A DNA stretch of 64,000 nucleotides from Colius striatus (GCF_028858725.1 NC_084790.1:5214001-5278000), one strand, 5' to 3'; positions 10,536 to 23,128 are shown, numbered from the stretch's first letter. Notes: a model not told the origin generated them from the letters alone. A program made the numbers and translations.

Positions 10536-13500
10536 CACGAATATGTCAAAATCTTTCCTCAAAGACTTTAAAAGAGAGGAGGGAGGTGGGGTGTGGGGAA
10601 GTGAAGAGGAAGAGGGGCTGGAGGAAGAATCCGAATTATTCACCACTGGTTTAAGTGCTAAAAGGCCCCCGAGTTATGCGATTAGGCAATTTCAGCAGAG
10701 CTTCCCCTTGCCCCAATTGAAAAAGATTTTCCCCAACCCTAGTTCCATTTGAGAAAAAGAAAGATGGAAGTAAAAGAAGTAGGGAGGTCTGTCTCCTCTA
10801 TCCCCTCAAACACAAAATAATGCTCTTTTCTTCATTTCGAAACTTTTCCCTAAAAAAGTGACTTAAACATGTTTGACTTTCTCTGGGCTGAGGAGTCTGA
10901 TAAAGAAGTATACTCTCCATGTGGTTTAATTTTGCCACACGGGCTTTGTGTCTAGGGCCAGTGTGGGTAAAAGCAATGTAATTAAATCACTATTCTAATG
11001 AGGCAATGAAATAAAGTTAGGAAGACAGAATGTCTTTTGTTGGAGAAGTACCATGCCCAGCTTAGCAGTTGGACGAATAGGACTAAAAATGATCCATGTG
11101 TCTGCTCACGTATCTTCTATCCACCCATTCACCCATGCACCTACACATTTGTTGCTGAAAACAGTACATATTTTAAGGGCTTTAACCAACGCTGGAACCT
11201 TCAGCTCTGCTTTTCCATGGTAAACTTTGGCGGGATCTTCTCCCGACCCTGTGTCAGGCTGGAGCTTTTCCCCCAGTAGAGCTCAGCTGATGAGTAGGTG
11301 GAAAGCCACTGGCTTCAGGCTGGCCACTCCACTGCTCGGAGAATGGGAACATAGGTAGGCAACATTTATTTACTTGTTAGCAGAAGGCAGACAAGAGCAC
11401 CCAACAATATGACGCCCACAGTCATTTGTTACTTGTCAGGATATTTACTGGTTATTCAGCCTCTAAGAAGAACCAGGAGGACTCTCTTTTTTTTTTCCCT
11501 CGGGCCAAAAGTTCACTTTGAAAGGCATAAACATGTCCTTCAGTTGGGAAGTTTGACTGATGCAACACGTTGGAGTAATAATTGTTAAGAAACTGCAACA
11601 CAGCAGCTATGGCATCAACCTTCCTCCTTCCTTTAACCTCCCCTAGAGAGAAAATGTGAGATTTAGCCAATTAAGAGTCTCTTCCTTCAGCAAAAACGAA
11701 TAAGAAGAAAAGTATTTCTGGAGATCGGCTCCTATTTATTAATTTATTCTGCCGACTATGCTGATGCTGAAATATTCAATGAGAAAATCTTTCTTGGTTA
11801 GAAATGTTCTCTGAAACTCACTACTTCCTTTCCTGAGTAAAACAACCAAAAGTGATTATAAAGATTCGAAGCAATTCTCATGTTATCCCCCCTGTGAGAG
11901 AAATCGGTTTCTAATTTGATTCCAGGAGTCCTTTTTATATGTTGTTGCACTCGGGTTTAAAAGAATGTATTATATTTAAACGATGCTTACAGTAGACGAT
12001 TTATGGGTGTAAACCAATTTTTTTAAAAGAATACGTGTTAATTTCTCCCTTGAATCAATGGGTTCGTACTATCTGATAATTTCCCACCACAATCTCCCTC
12101 CACTGTTATGTTAAGAGGATGCTTTATGTTCTTAAAAGATACCTAACTTCTGAGGTTCAGAATCAGCTCTGAGAGCTCACTGCTGAGGAGTTACAGAGGA
12201 AAGTGTCACTATTCGACTAAATCAAAGGTTAGACCTGCGACAGCCCCAGCGTGAAAGCACAGAGTTTCTTTGGTAGATGGGAAAATCGAACGGAACGGGA
12301 TCAAAATTTTGGCTACGAAACGCAGCGAAGAGGGTGAAATGCGGTCCTGGGACTACTGGAGCCGCTCCAGCCCCTACTGGGGGGAAAGTGGAGATCCTGG
12401 TGAGTTGAGGGGTTGAGAGTGAAGACGGAGCCAAGGGGGGGATATGCGGAGCTGAAGTTACTTTGGCAAAGGCACTTTTTTTTTTTTTCTCTCTCTGTGC
12501 AGGTAACTGTCAGAGAAAGATGGGTTGTTGGAGTCTGTTTCCTTCTTTTAAGGGTCGCTGCCCTCCCGCTCCTCCCAGGCAATGCGGGGCCGTTTGCCAT
12601 CTCTACTCTGAGTAACCCGCTCAGGCCCCTCACTTCTTACCTGCTGTTGGAGGGAGCCCGGGCAGCGAAACCCCAGGCAGATTTGGGGAAGTAGCAGGAC
12701 AGAAGGTACCGCGTTCCCGGCAACCCCGAGGCTCCCCCGCCACCACTTCCCGGACATGCCAGGCTGACAGCCCCGGGCAGGGCCGGCAGGGTAGCTGCAC
12801 TTCAGCTTACACTGTCCTCTGGCTCCTGTTTCGTTCCTCAAAGTTACAAGGTCCTCCCCAAAACGCATGGCTTGTGGCGACTGCGTGATATTTTCGAAAG
12901 CCACAGAGTCAACATGCATGCAGGCGTATTGGGAATCGCTTCCCCAAATTTTCTGCTTAGCCTTTTGCTCTGGATGGGATACTAAATGACTGCTGTTGTT
13001 GTTATTGGTTTTAACTCCTATTACAGAGAAGGTGTAAGACTGTTTCAGTACAGACCCTCATAACCGGCGGGAGAAAGAAATACTAAGTAACTGTTAATCA
13101 GTCACAGAGTGAGCCTAAATCTATCACCGGCACATATATTTCTTTAAAACCTCCTCTTTTGTCCGTAGTTGAGAGAGGGAAGCTGATCACAGAAGAGGTA
13201 CATGTATAGACTCAAATTCTCAGAGCTCTGTCGTACAACCCCCACTCTACTCGAAATACTCACTTAACTTTTCATTAGATCTATTCCTTGATTTTCGCCC
13301 ATGTGTTGAGAGAAACAATAGTTACCCCTACCCCTTAAACCACAGACGGCACCATTTTGGGGGTGCTGCTTTCACTCAATAGGATTTAAAACAAAATATC
13401 TGGAGACAGATGAGGCTAGAGAGTGAGCAGGGAAATTTAGAGTTCTTTGTTTCCCAGAAAAGACACTGCCACCCAGGAGCGGGCCGGATGATCCCTGGAA

Positions 13501-16500
13501 GCAGAGGAGACCACGTTCTGGGCCGGGTTTCTCACATGGCCTGGAGGTGCAGAGCTGCTCTCCTGCTCCCGAGAGCTGCTGCGGGCCCAGAGCGCTTCAG
13601 GAACCACCGTGTCTGAGCCCCAGACTTTAATTGAGGAGTGAATAAGAAATGAGGTGGGCAGCAGCAGCGTAACATCGTTTTCCCACGGAGTTCTCCGTGA
13701 CAGGGGACGTCCCATGCCCACCAAAGATATCCCGCGCCCTTGGCCCCTCCACCCACCCCGAGGCAGAGGGACTTGGTCTGACAAAATCCGGGGCAGTTCA
13801 TCGACTGGCTGTCCCTGGTTGGACCCATACTCACACCCCCTCAATCGCTAAATTAGCAAGATGGGACTTTTGCTCCTAGAGAAGACTACATGTTTTGTTC
13901 CAACAGGATGAAGACATCTTATTAAAATAAAGCTGGTCTTGAGGGCAGTTTCTGCCTTTTAGCGGCATAAAGAGGTTCAGCCAAACTCTTGGCCACAGCA
14001 GCCGGGAGAGAGGATAGAAAAGGGAGATCTCACCCTTCCCTAAAAGATGCTTGCTTCCAAACGACTCTTCTTTGCGGGAATACGTCTAGTAAAAAAAAAA
14101 AATCTCACCAGAGTTTTCAGCGCAGGAGACACAGAAGGAATGAGGTATTTTCAAAGGCTCCAGAGTGCCTAGATTCTTCAGATGCTTAATTTTGGAGTTA
14201 AATATAACTCTCTGCAGAGAAAGTTTGCGTCGTGCTTAATAACTGTCACTTCTGGCTCCCGACAGGATGGTTTATATGAAGCACTACTGACTCTGGGGTG
14301 CGCGTTTGGCGTCGTTATCACCAAAAAGAACTTGTCCCTAGAAATTGTCAGAGAAATTTATAGTGTCGACATGTGTCTCAGTTACATTGTAGCCTGCTAA
14401 GCTATATTTGGGGCTAAAAACTGGAGAGGAAAAAAAATAGTATATGGAAAAATGATTCAGAGTTTGGGAGTCCAAAGAAATTCAGAAAGAAGGCTTTTCA
14501 TGAGTTACGAGCAGCGGCCAATCTCCAAGCTACAGAATAAATACGAGACAATTTAGATAAGATATAACCATTCTTATCTGCCGTTCTCGAGTGCAGGGCG
14601 GGCGCATCGTCGAGGACTGTCCAGCCCTGGTGGGGACCGGCTCCAGTGAGGTGCCCTGTGGCTGCCTGGCCGGGGACGGCCCACAGGTGGTCATCATCCA
14701 CCCGCCTGTAGTGGGTGGAAGCTTTCTTAAGCGGGAAGAGAGACATGGTTTGTGTAGTTGATCTCTGGAACAATGTTTTGAGCACAAGATTTTGTGCGAT
14801 ATGCCTCTTTTGATACTTTCTCGTTTTCACAGTTGCACATATATCTTGATCCCCCCCTCCTTCCCCTGCACCAAAAGATCGAATTCCTCCTCCGATGGCT
14901 CTGGGGAACCTGTACTGTTTTCTTCTGAGCCACATCGACTATTCCTATGTGGTTCCCAGGGCACAGGTGTGTTCTGTTAAGATGGGTCGTTTCACTAATG
15001 AGGCTCATTCAAGCCTCTCTACTCGGTGAGAGTGGGAATGAGAGGTCTGTATCTGCTGCTCCCGTGTGCAGCAGTGCCCTTTCTCCTAGAGGATAGACGT
15101 CAGAGAGGCTCCTCATTCCGGCCGAATCCCGCTCCTGAAGGTCCTCACCTTCCCCAGGACAACACGGTGGCCCCGAGGGACCCTCACGCGGGCCCATCTG
15201 GCTCTGAGTTCAAGACGGCCTCGGGCATCTCCGAAAGCTGCAGGGTCGGGACTGAACCCGAGGGGTCTCAAACCCTTCGCATTTCATTCAGATCCAGCAT
15301 CCGGCAGGCCTGGAATGGGCTAGCTCCACCTAAACCCACTAAGTCCATGAATTAATAACTTCATCAATGTTGTTAATATTAGTAGGTCAGCATTATTAAA
15401 TATCAACCAGCGTTAGTTTAAACAGCATCCCGCTGGGACTGAGAATTAGATTCAGAGTTGCAGGTATTCTGAAGTTAGTTTCTCCAGACCCGGCTGTTTG
15501 TATTTTCACCTTTGATGGATATGAAGATGAAAAAAAAAATAACAGGCAACGCTGGGATACATGCGAGAAGTGCCAGGAGGACGAGCAGAAGGTCCACTCT
15601 GCCAATCCTTCCTTTGACAGTGGAGTATCAGGAGCATTCCCCAGGCTCCAGCAGCAGAGGACCGGGATGCACTGGAAGAGGATGCTACAGCTCACTTGGG
15701 AAACGGCCACGGGAGGGATATCCCGGGAACCCGGAGCCTGTCACCGGCAGCTCAGGAGAAAAGTCAGGACGAGTCCCCAGGAAAAATTAACTCTTCCGAA
15801 CTCACCCTTCCAGGCTCGGCTCCTGCCTCGCTCCTCGCCTACATATCCTTCCCGGAAGTTTTTCCACCTTGAGCCTTCACATGACTCCAACCGGTGGGTT
15901 CAACATCTTCAGGGCTTCGAGTAGCTCGTTAGCAAACACCTCCCCAGACTAGATCAGCACAAGATAAATATTACTTTAACATCCTTACTACACGTGCGAG
16001 CCTATCTCATTTGCATATTTCTAGGTTAATAATCGTGAGGCAATTGCAGTGTTTTGACAACGATCAAGAGCTGAATGCACTTAATATGCTTAATATATGC
16101 CCTCCAGTTGCTCAGAACAGAAGGGCAGGGTTGCAAATATGCATTCCCCATTTGTTTGACATTTTGAAGAAGGTAAAGAATGGCTGAACTAATGGCGAAT
16201 TCTTACAGTCATTCAATAATTTAGATTTTATTGAATATTCCCCTTCTTTCCTCCGACATTTCAGTCTTGCTAATTAGGACAAATAAGAAGGGGCCTGCTG
16301 TTAGCAAGGATAATAACTGGAGAGCTTCCATTTATTAAGTCACTTTCCATGGGTGTAGAATTGATCTGTGGCTGTGACTGGCATGCTTTCTAGACCTGCA
16401 GCAACTTTGAGAAGTCATTATGATCTGCAGCAAGGCCCTTGTTAGAGATCTGTATTGATAAGGTGTCAGGGTTTACACTGGGGGGGGTTCTCTGAAACCA

Positions 16501-19125
16501 TTTCCACGCCCCCATCCCACTCTGGCACTTCCTCCTCTGGGTGGTGGGGAGGGGGATGCCTCCCCCTCCCAGCCCTAGGCAAGGGAGAACCTGCAGAGGC
16601 CGATGTCCTTCCTGTCCCCTCCCCCTGCCTCTCCCTTCGCCTCCTCCCTTCCGCATGGAAAGGGCGTGTGTTGTGGAAATCTGCTGCAAGCTCGATTTGC
16701 TGAAGGATATATCTCCGTGCACTTATTTTTAAGTTGAATAAGAAATTCTCTGCTCTGGAGAGGCAAAGCGGACGTGCAGCTGCATGATTCGAACCAGAGC
16801 GGTGGGAACGGGGCCAGGCGGAGCGGGACCAGGTGGGACCTCCGCCACTGCGAGCCCGGCACCGCCGCTCCGGCTCTGGGCTGTCCAGCAGCTCTCAGGG
16901 CTCTTGGTGTCGACCAGCCCCAACTATCTGATTCCCTGCTCCTGCCACCCCCCAGCAAGCCTGTGTTCAGGACTGAGAGGGGGAGGAGGCGAGAGGGGAA
17001 ATATGTAAAGCAATGGAACAAATGGCGCTTTGATAGACAACGTCTGGCAGTGCCAACGCTGCTGCTGAGTATGTTCCAGAAGCCGGAGATATTAAATAAA
17101 CTTAAAGATAATGAATAGCCTTCTGTGGTACTTGGGCTGTGCCGGAGCTTCCCCTTCCCCCTCCCGCATGGCTCTGGGACTAGCAGAGCGGAGGGGGATC
17201 GGTGGGAGAGGACAAACGCCGGGGGTGCAGTGGCTCCCAGGTTGGGTTGCAAAGGTAACTCGGCTGCAGGCAGTGCGAACAGCGGACTAGACGCTTCCTT
17301 TTATTTATAGGAAAGTGTTAAGTAATGTTCACTGTGTATTTTAATTGCAATTTACTTTGATTTTCAATATAAACCAACTCCTTCCCAGAGTGAGATGCTA
17401 GCAGGTTTGAAAGATCTGCTCGTCTGGTAGGGGAAAAGGCTGTCAATATTACTCTGAGTAAAAAGGTAGCTGTAAAATCAACCCCCCTTTTTTTTACAGC
17501 AGGAAGAGATAATCCAGATCTGAGAACTGCAATTTCGAAAACATCTGTCCAGGGTTTTCTTTATTTCGTTTTATTTGTTTTTACAGCCCTCAGTAGAAAG
17601 CTGGTCCTGCCTTGATGCTCTTAATTCGAAACAAAACACCAAGTGTCCACGCGGAAGTTTCCCGGGGACCTGACGGAAGGGAGTGGATGGGAAATACTGG
17701 GGTCTGATACCACACAGGCAAACTCTGAGAGCCAAGCAAACCTGCCAACGGCTCCGCTCTCTGCGGAGGGAGGTGACAGCCACCGGGAGAACTCCCGAAG
17801 GCCAGAGAGGCCCGTGGGCCGGAGAAGGCTGCGCTTTCTTCCGTCCTAACCTTAAAGAGAGGGGCTGGTGTCTACTGCTCGTCATGTCCGCTCCGGTATT
17901 CTCCGTTGCTCCCTGCGCCATTTTAAGGCCGCCTCTGCGAGTCCGTCTCCCTCCCGGCCCCAGCCGCTCGCCCCCTGCCCCACATCGCCCTCCCTTCCCT
18001 CTCCACGGCTTGCCTTTCCTCATTACTTTCGCACAAACCCCGCTTGAACGCTTACCAAATTTCTACCCTGTCTGAGGAAACACCAATGACTTAGTAAAGA
18101 CGTAATATGATTTATTTTGGGTGTCACCGCGATTGATTCCTGCGCTGACCCCTTTTCATTCATAAGCCTCCCCTCCGTTCCCCCCCCTCCCCACTCCGCT
18201 CCTGATATATGAGTTTTATATTTAAAATTCCATCTTGCGAGGAAGCTTTCGTGAAGGGACCCTCCAGCCGGGCAGAGCCGCTCGAACCGCCGCGGAAAGC
18301 GATCACAGATTTATGAGGCCGGGAGGGCTGGCTTGTGCTGCTGGAAAAGAGGAGGGGGAAAAAAGAAAGGCCTCTTTCAGGCTAATCTCTCACCCCTCAT
18401 CCTTCTAAAATGTTTATTTGTTGACCACGCTGCCGGCACGCACCGCCCTCCCAGGGTGGAGGTTTTGTACTTACTCAAAACCTCCCCTTTTCGCCTTTTT
18501 TGTTGTTGGGTTGTGGGTTTTTTGTCTTTTATTTTAAATTTGTGTGTATGTGCTTCCACAGGACCTTTAAAACAGCAATAACTGAGATGTCCCCGCTCTA
18601 TGTTTCCTGCTGCGAGAGACGAGAGCAGGAGGAGAGGGCTGAAACCAAAGGCACAGCGCCCGCCCTGCCGAGCAGGGCTGAAGAAGAACGGGGGGGTGGG
18701 CGCGGGGACCGCGCGGTCCCGCTGCCCCGCAGCGCGAGCGCGGAATGTGCGGGTGCTCCGAGCGCTGCCTTTGTCTTGCTGTCTGTCTCTTTATCCGGCG
18801 GTTTCCTGACGAGAGAGATTTTTCTGTGACCAGAAAACACAACGGCGAATGGTAAAATGGGAAACAAATATCCTGCCTTGATTTAATAAAAAGTTAAATA
18901 ATTAGAACCCAAGCTCAAGGAAAATGAGAACGGAACTGAATACAGCGAGTATTTCTGACTCCCGAAGCTTCTTGAAATGTTGTCTGGGAGCAATCCCCTT
19001 TGTTTCCTCTCTCAGTGCACACGAGGAGAGTATTAGGATATCGTTAGTGCAAAGTAGGAAAAAGGAAGGTGAATGATTTAGTAAAAAAAAAATCTCACAT
19101 TTTCCGATTAAATATGTAGCAACAC
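10536..19125. other. HOXB1-HOXB2 intergenic spacer
   Basis: About 8.6 kb without a convincing coding region. The most structured part is an AT-rich stretch at 15.94-16.36 kb with octamer and homeodomain-type motifs. A second AT-rich patch lies at 17.29-17.39 kb. A CpG-rich patch at 18.64-18.77 kb abuts the HOXB2 3' end. No interspersed repeat was recognised. The spacer is similar in size to the human one, which I recall as about 11-12 kb. Confidence 0.7.
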
Positions 19126-19696
19126 AAGTTTCTCGGTTTTATAAAGACATTTATTCACTCTATGAAAATAATGTACAATAAATAATTTGCCATTTGCTAA
19201 TAAAGGATTTTAATAAATAATCTACATCTAAAACTTAAGAAGAGGAAGGAAAAATCCTCTATTTTTTATTTATTTATTAAACATTATTTTATTAAGAAAC
19301 CTAAAAGTCTCGTTCTGATTCCTGAGAAAGTAGCTTGTAGGGTTTACAAATGTTTTCTCTTGGGGACTGATGTCTCTGGTGTGTGTATGAACTAGTGGGT
19401 GCTTTTTAAATAATAAATAAGGAAAAGACCTATAATTAAATACCTGCATTTAGCAAAACTCGGGCTGTTCTTTCACGTGAGCCTTCTGGAATAAATACTG
19501 GGAGGGGGATTCGGTTCCCACAGTGTGAGAAGCTTTAAAAGAAAGCATCTGGAGGGGTGGATGGGGTGATTGAATGAGAGATGGCTTGGGTTTCTTTTTG
19601 AGGGTGCACTTCCTCCCCCTTTTCAGGAGCTTGGGGGGGAGCTGGACGGGGCTGGTGCTCCTGGAAAGAGCAGAGGCGGCGAGGCGGGGGTGGCTA
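19126..19696 (-). other. HOXB2: Probable HOXB2 3' UTR
   Basis: AT-rich sequence following the HOXB2 stop codon, containing several AATAAA-like hexamers on the minus strand between 19.15 and 19.30 kb. The 3' end is placed after the last good hexamer and is approximate. Confidence 0.5.
19150..19155 (-). terminator. HOXB2: Candidate HOXB2 poly(A) signal
   Basis: AATAAA on the minus strand about 540 bases past the stop codon. Further hexamers at 19.26-19.30 kb could end shorter transcripts, so this choice is tentative. Confidence 0.45.
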
Positions 19697-20310
19697 TTAG
19701 AAATGTAAATGTTGCAAATCTATAGTACAAAGTGCGCTGGTAAAAAAGTCCAGGTCTTCCTCAGAGAAGTGAACGGGGCTTTCCAGGGAGCCCTGTAGAC
19801 CAGGGGAAAGCCCCTCGGAGAGCTGCAGGCAGGACTCTGCCGAGAAGATGCTCAGTTCTGGCAGCAAAGGCGAGTCCCGGCTCCCGGGGTAGGCACGGTC
19901 CGAAAGGCCGGCGGCCCCGCCTGGCTCCCCCGCGAACTGTGGGCTCTCCGGTCCCTCACTCCCCGGCGCTTCGCTTCGGTGGGGTCCGCCGGGCATGGGG
20001 GCCGGCCCGGCAGCGGGACTGTCCTCAGCCTCCTCCGCCAGGTCGCTGCCCTCGTCCGGGTTGGGGTAGGCGAGGTCCCCGTCGAGGCTTTCTTTGTACT
20101 GGGTTTGCCTCTTGTGCTTCATCCGGCGGTTCTGGAACCAGACCTTCACTTGCCGCTCGGTGAGGTCGAGTAGAGCCGCGATCTCCACCCGACGGGGCCT
20201 GCAGAGGTATTTATTGAAGTGAAATTCTTTCTCCAGTTCCAGCAGCTGGGTGTTGGTGTAGGCGGTCCGGAGCCTCCTGGAACCGCTGGTGTCCGCCAGC
20301 CCCTGCGTGT
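19697..20310 (-). CDS. HOXB2: HOXB2 exon 2 (homeobox and C-terminus)
   Basis: This exon encodes residues 130-333. The homeodomain spans about residues 140-199, beginning [20 protein letters not shown], with [16 protein letters not shown] in helix 3, which is diagnostic of paralog group 2. The C-terminal half is acidic and proline/serine-rich and ends in the conserved [17 protein letters not shown], matching the HOXB2 tail. The acceptor is TGTTTAAG followed by ACACGCAGG. It was preferred over the nearby GCAG because only it keeps phase 1 and restores the GSPAD junction known from human HOXB2. HOXB2 acts in rhombomeres 3-5 and in facial nerve and neural crest patterning. Confidence 0.95.
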
Positions 20311-21422
20311 CTTAAACACATACAAAACCGCGCGTTGCAAAGCGAGGGAGCGGGGGCCGGCGAAGGGTCGGGATCCATCCCCTCCCTGTTGCGGGCAGGG
20401 CAGAGCCGTGCCCTACGCTACAGAGCATGGGGTGGGGAAAGAAGCTAAGGGAGAAAACAAATGGTTAATTAAACTCTTCTCACTGTGGAAAAGGGTCGGA
20501 AATCACTCTCCAGTTCCCCTGCCCCAAGAAGGAGAAAGGATATTGTTCCCTGGCCTCTCTCTTTAGAAACCCTTCGTCTCTACCGCCTTCACAGATAAGG
20601 GTAATTGGACCCATTTCTCCCTTTTTCTTTTTTTCCCCTTTTGCCAGCAGTTCGGGGGCGCGGCTGCCGAGCTTTGATTTCACTATTTCGGTATTATCTG
20701 GCCAATGAGCTCCGATGTCCGACCTTCTCCTACCCTAGCAGTTACCGGTGCCATTAAAACACTTAAAACAGTGAGTTGTGCCTTAAACGTTCTGTCCCAG
20801 GGGAAGGAGCGTTCCTGGCCAGGGGTCCCCGGCCGATGTGTGTCTCGGAGGGATGGGGCTAGGGGAGGGTGTGATGCTGTATTTATTTTTGCAATAGCTG
20901 GGTCCAGCTATCCCTCTTTCTGTCTCTCCATCCTGCTAGTAGCAGGCCCCGCGTCACCCACTCGTCTTTCTCCCCCCCCCCCCCCCTTCACTTTTCTTTC
21001 CAGGTTTGAGGTTTGTTTTTTTTTAAGGGGGAAGAATTGTTGTTTTGCTGGGTGGTTTTTTTTTCCTCCCTGTAGGCTGTAAAAAAAAATAATAATCCAA
21101 GACTGGAAGGGCAAGTCAAGCAAATGGCTGCCAGGTCCCTCCACTGGAGTTCAGAAATAGCCCACTCTCCCCCGATTGCCTCGGCTCTGGCCAAAGTTAC
21201 AGCAATTTGTGCTTTTATTTGCGGGGCAAATAGTCAGGAGAAATATCCCCCCCTGCCCGGCTGTATACCTTGCTTCGTTGTATTTTATTGAGTGACACAA
21301 TTTCGGGGGGGTGGGGGAGTCGGGGCTGGGGTAGGGCTGCGATGGGGCGCGGGGGGATCGTTTATTATTCGGATCCTCTCCGATTTCAGCAAGCACCCCT
21401 TCACCCCCTCCTTAATACGAAC
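20311..21422 (-). other. HOXB2: HOXB2 intron
   Basis: A 1.1-kb phase-1 intron. The acceptor is good, but the donor GCAG|GTTCGT departs from GTRAGT. It contains homopolymer runs, including a C run near 20.97-20.99 kb and T runs near 21.02-21.06 kb. Nothing else was recognised. Confidence 0.88.
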
Positions 21423-21810
21423 CTGCAGGAGATCCTGCGGCAGCGATCGGCAGCGAAGATGATAGGGGGGAAGAGGAGGAAGAGGATGGAGCCTGGATAG
21501 CTTTCTTGGAGGATTTCTTCTCCTTCATCCAGGGGAATTCTGCTGCCAGGCGGCCGGGCTGTGCCACAGGCTGGGACTGGGGCTGGAGCAGGCCATGAGA
21601 TGCTCTTTTTTGGCTCCTCGGTCTTCCCTGGCTGCTGGAACAAGGATTCAGGCTGAGGACGGTTTGCTCAAAAGGAGGAGGAATTAATGTCGAGTCCTTG
21701 ATTGATGAAGTTTGAAATGTCTCCAGGACAGCGGGAAGAGACGTCAGGCACTCTGCGAGCGAAGGCTGGCTATTTATAAACCCGATCTCCCTCTCAAATT
21801 CAAAATTCAT
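21423..21810 (-). CDS. HOXB2: HOXB2 exon 1 (N-terminus and hexapeptide)
   Basis: This exon encodes residues 1-129 of a 333-aa protein (human HOXB2 is 356 aa). The start [20 protein letters not shown] is the group-2 N-terminus. The hexapeptide FPWM is at residues 92-95 within [10 protein letters not shown], followed by a serine run. The exon ends after GSPA plus one base. The donor GTTCGT is weak but is the only GT that fits: the frame stops shortly after it, and using it gives an in-frame junction. A TATA box and paired E-box/CCAAT motifs lie just upstream. Confidence 0.96.
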
Positions 21811-21926
21811 GGCTTTTCCAGGGCCTAGGGTTTAATAAGAGGGAGGGGGGAGAGGAAGGAGGGGGGGGAGGGAAAGGAGTCTGAGGGCCTCAGTTTTTAC
21901 GGCAGTGATGATGATGGTTCTCGGGC

Positions 21927-21934
21927 TTTTTATA
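21927..21934 (-). promoter_or_regulatory. HOXB2: HOXB2 TATA box
   Basis: TATAAAAA on the minus strand about 120 bases upstream of the start codon would place transcription initiation near 21.90 kb with a 5' UTR of roughly 90 bases. Its position relative to the E-box and CCAAT motifs further upstream is that of a core promoter. Confidence 0.7.
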
Positions 21935-22008
21935 ATTGTTATATTGCTGATAATACAGGCGTAGGGGGACCTTGCTCTATTAAACTCGAGACTGGGGCGA
22001 AATTGCAG

Positions 22009-22044
22009 CCAATTCCTGGTCACGTGGCCAGCCCTGGCCAATGG
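22009..22044 (-). promoter_or_regulatory. HOXB2: HOXB2 proximal promoter: CACGTG E-box with two CCAAT motifs
   Basis: The stretch holds CCAAT at 22009-22013, a palindromic CACGTG at 22021-22026 and CCAATGG at 22038-22044, about 80-110 bases upstream of the TATA box. CACGTG is bound by USF/MYC-family bHLH proteins and CCAAT by NF-Y. HOXB4 has the same pair at almost the same spacing. Confidence 0.65.
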
Positions 22045-22799
22045 CAGCCGGGGCCCGGTGCCAAACGGAAGGCATTATTTTCTTTAATTGGTTTTAAAAA
22101 AAGACGGGAGAAGATCCCCAGAAAAGCCCTCACTCCCCCTTCTCCCCTCCCTGCCCGCTACCATCCCTCCTCGGCCGGCCGCTGCCTGCCCTGCCTGCCC
22201 GAGAGGATGGGGGACACCAGGCGTGGGAAAAGTGGCTTTGCACCCCCACCCCACCCCGAGGTGTCAGCCAGCAGCCAGGGAAATGCCGCCTCAGCCTCAG
22301 ACGGGATTCGATCTCGGCTCTGGCAAGTGAGGACATAGAGGTGTAGAGGCTGCAGAGGTGTATTGCAGTGTCATATGTATATATATATCTACATACCGCA
22401 GAGCTTAGAAAGTTCAAGGCAGCAGGAGGTTTAGTCCGGAGGTTTACGTCTGACGCTGGATATGAGCACTGAGGAAGTCAAGTGAGCTTGCAAGCCAGGT
22501 ATAACCGGCCTGATTTACATCGTTAAACTACTTTTAAAGCAATAGCCTAATCCTTCTGCTTCTAAAGCCAGACTTTAGGGATCTTTTGCACTTTCTTTAA
22601 AGGCAAATCCCCTTTTAATATCAAGGATATTTTTTAAATCCTGTTTGTTCCTTTCCATCTTTTCCCCCTCTCCCCTCAATAATCACTGCTACTTACAGAG
22701 TTTACCAAATAAATAAACTGAAAAGTCATTTCCCAGGAAGATTTTTTTTCCCCCCTTTTAAAGTGCCCGGATCCACACCAACCGTAAAGAAGTGAGAAA

Positions 22800-22832
22800 C
22801 GATCAATCTTGTCCTCGAAAGACTTTTGACAG
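22800..22832 (-). promoter_or_regulatory. HOXB2: HOXB2 r4 enhancer: PBX/HOX and PREP/MEIS sites
   Basis: On the minus strand there is CTGTCA (22827-22832), a PREP/MEIS site, and 17 bases further AGATTGATCG (22800-22809). That decamer is, as I recall it, identical to the PBX/HOX site of the mouse Hoxb2 rhombomere-4 enhancer through which HOXB1 activates Hoxb2. It lies about 1 kb upstream of the HOXB2 start codon, as expected. A HOXB1-to-HOXB2 cross-regulatory link is therefore well supported by motif and position. Confidence 0.85.
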
Positions 22833-23119
22833 CTCAGCCTAGTTCACTCAGCAAACAAATTCTGCTTTTGCTAGGGAGTTACTTCAACTAAGAATTTTAA
22901 AGTTTAATCCAAAGTCCTAAATTCGGGAAATCTAGAAAGTAAAAAATTCAGACGGAAAAGGGAAAAAAAAAAAAAAAGCTGTTTGATGCAGACTGGAAAC
23001 GTGTCTGGTTCCGAATTTGCTTGCTCGAGCTTCGTTTCTCCCATTTTGCAAGGGAGAGGGGCTGGCAAGCTACATTCTCCCAGGAAGAAGCCTGGAAACT
23101 TTTGTCAGTCCAAGCATCT

Positions 23120-23128
23120 GTGTGGGTG
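23120..23128 (+). promoter_or_regulatory. HOXB2: Candidate KROX20/EGR2 site of the HOXB2 r3/r5 enhancer
   Basis: GTGTGGGTG matches the GNGNGGGNG zinc-finger pattern of EGR proteins. It lies about 0.3 kb from the r4 PBX/HOX site and 1.3 kb upstream of the HOXB2 start. Mouse Hoxb2 is directly activated by KROX20 in r3 and r5 through sites in this same upstream enhancer. A second clear site was not found by eye. Confidence 0.5.

Noticed and set aside
16575-17252. A 225-codon open frame in the HOXB1-HOXB2 spacer
   Set aside because: GC-rich chance frame with no known motif; no splice or conserved structure was seen.
20301-20305. GCAG before GGGCTGG as the HOXB2 intron acceptor
   Set aside because: It would shift the frame with the only usable donor; the TTTAAG site five bases upstream on the transcript keeps phase 1 and the conserved GSPAD junction.
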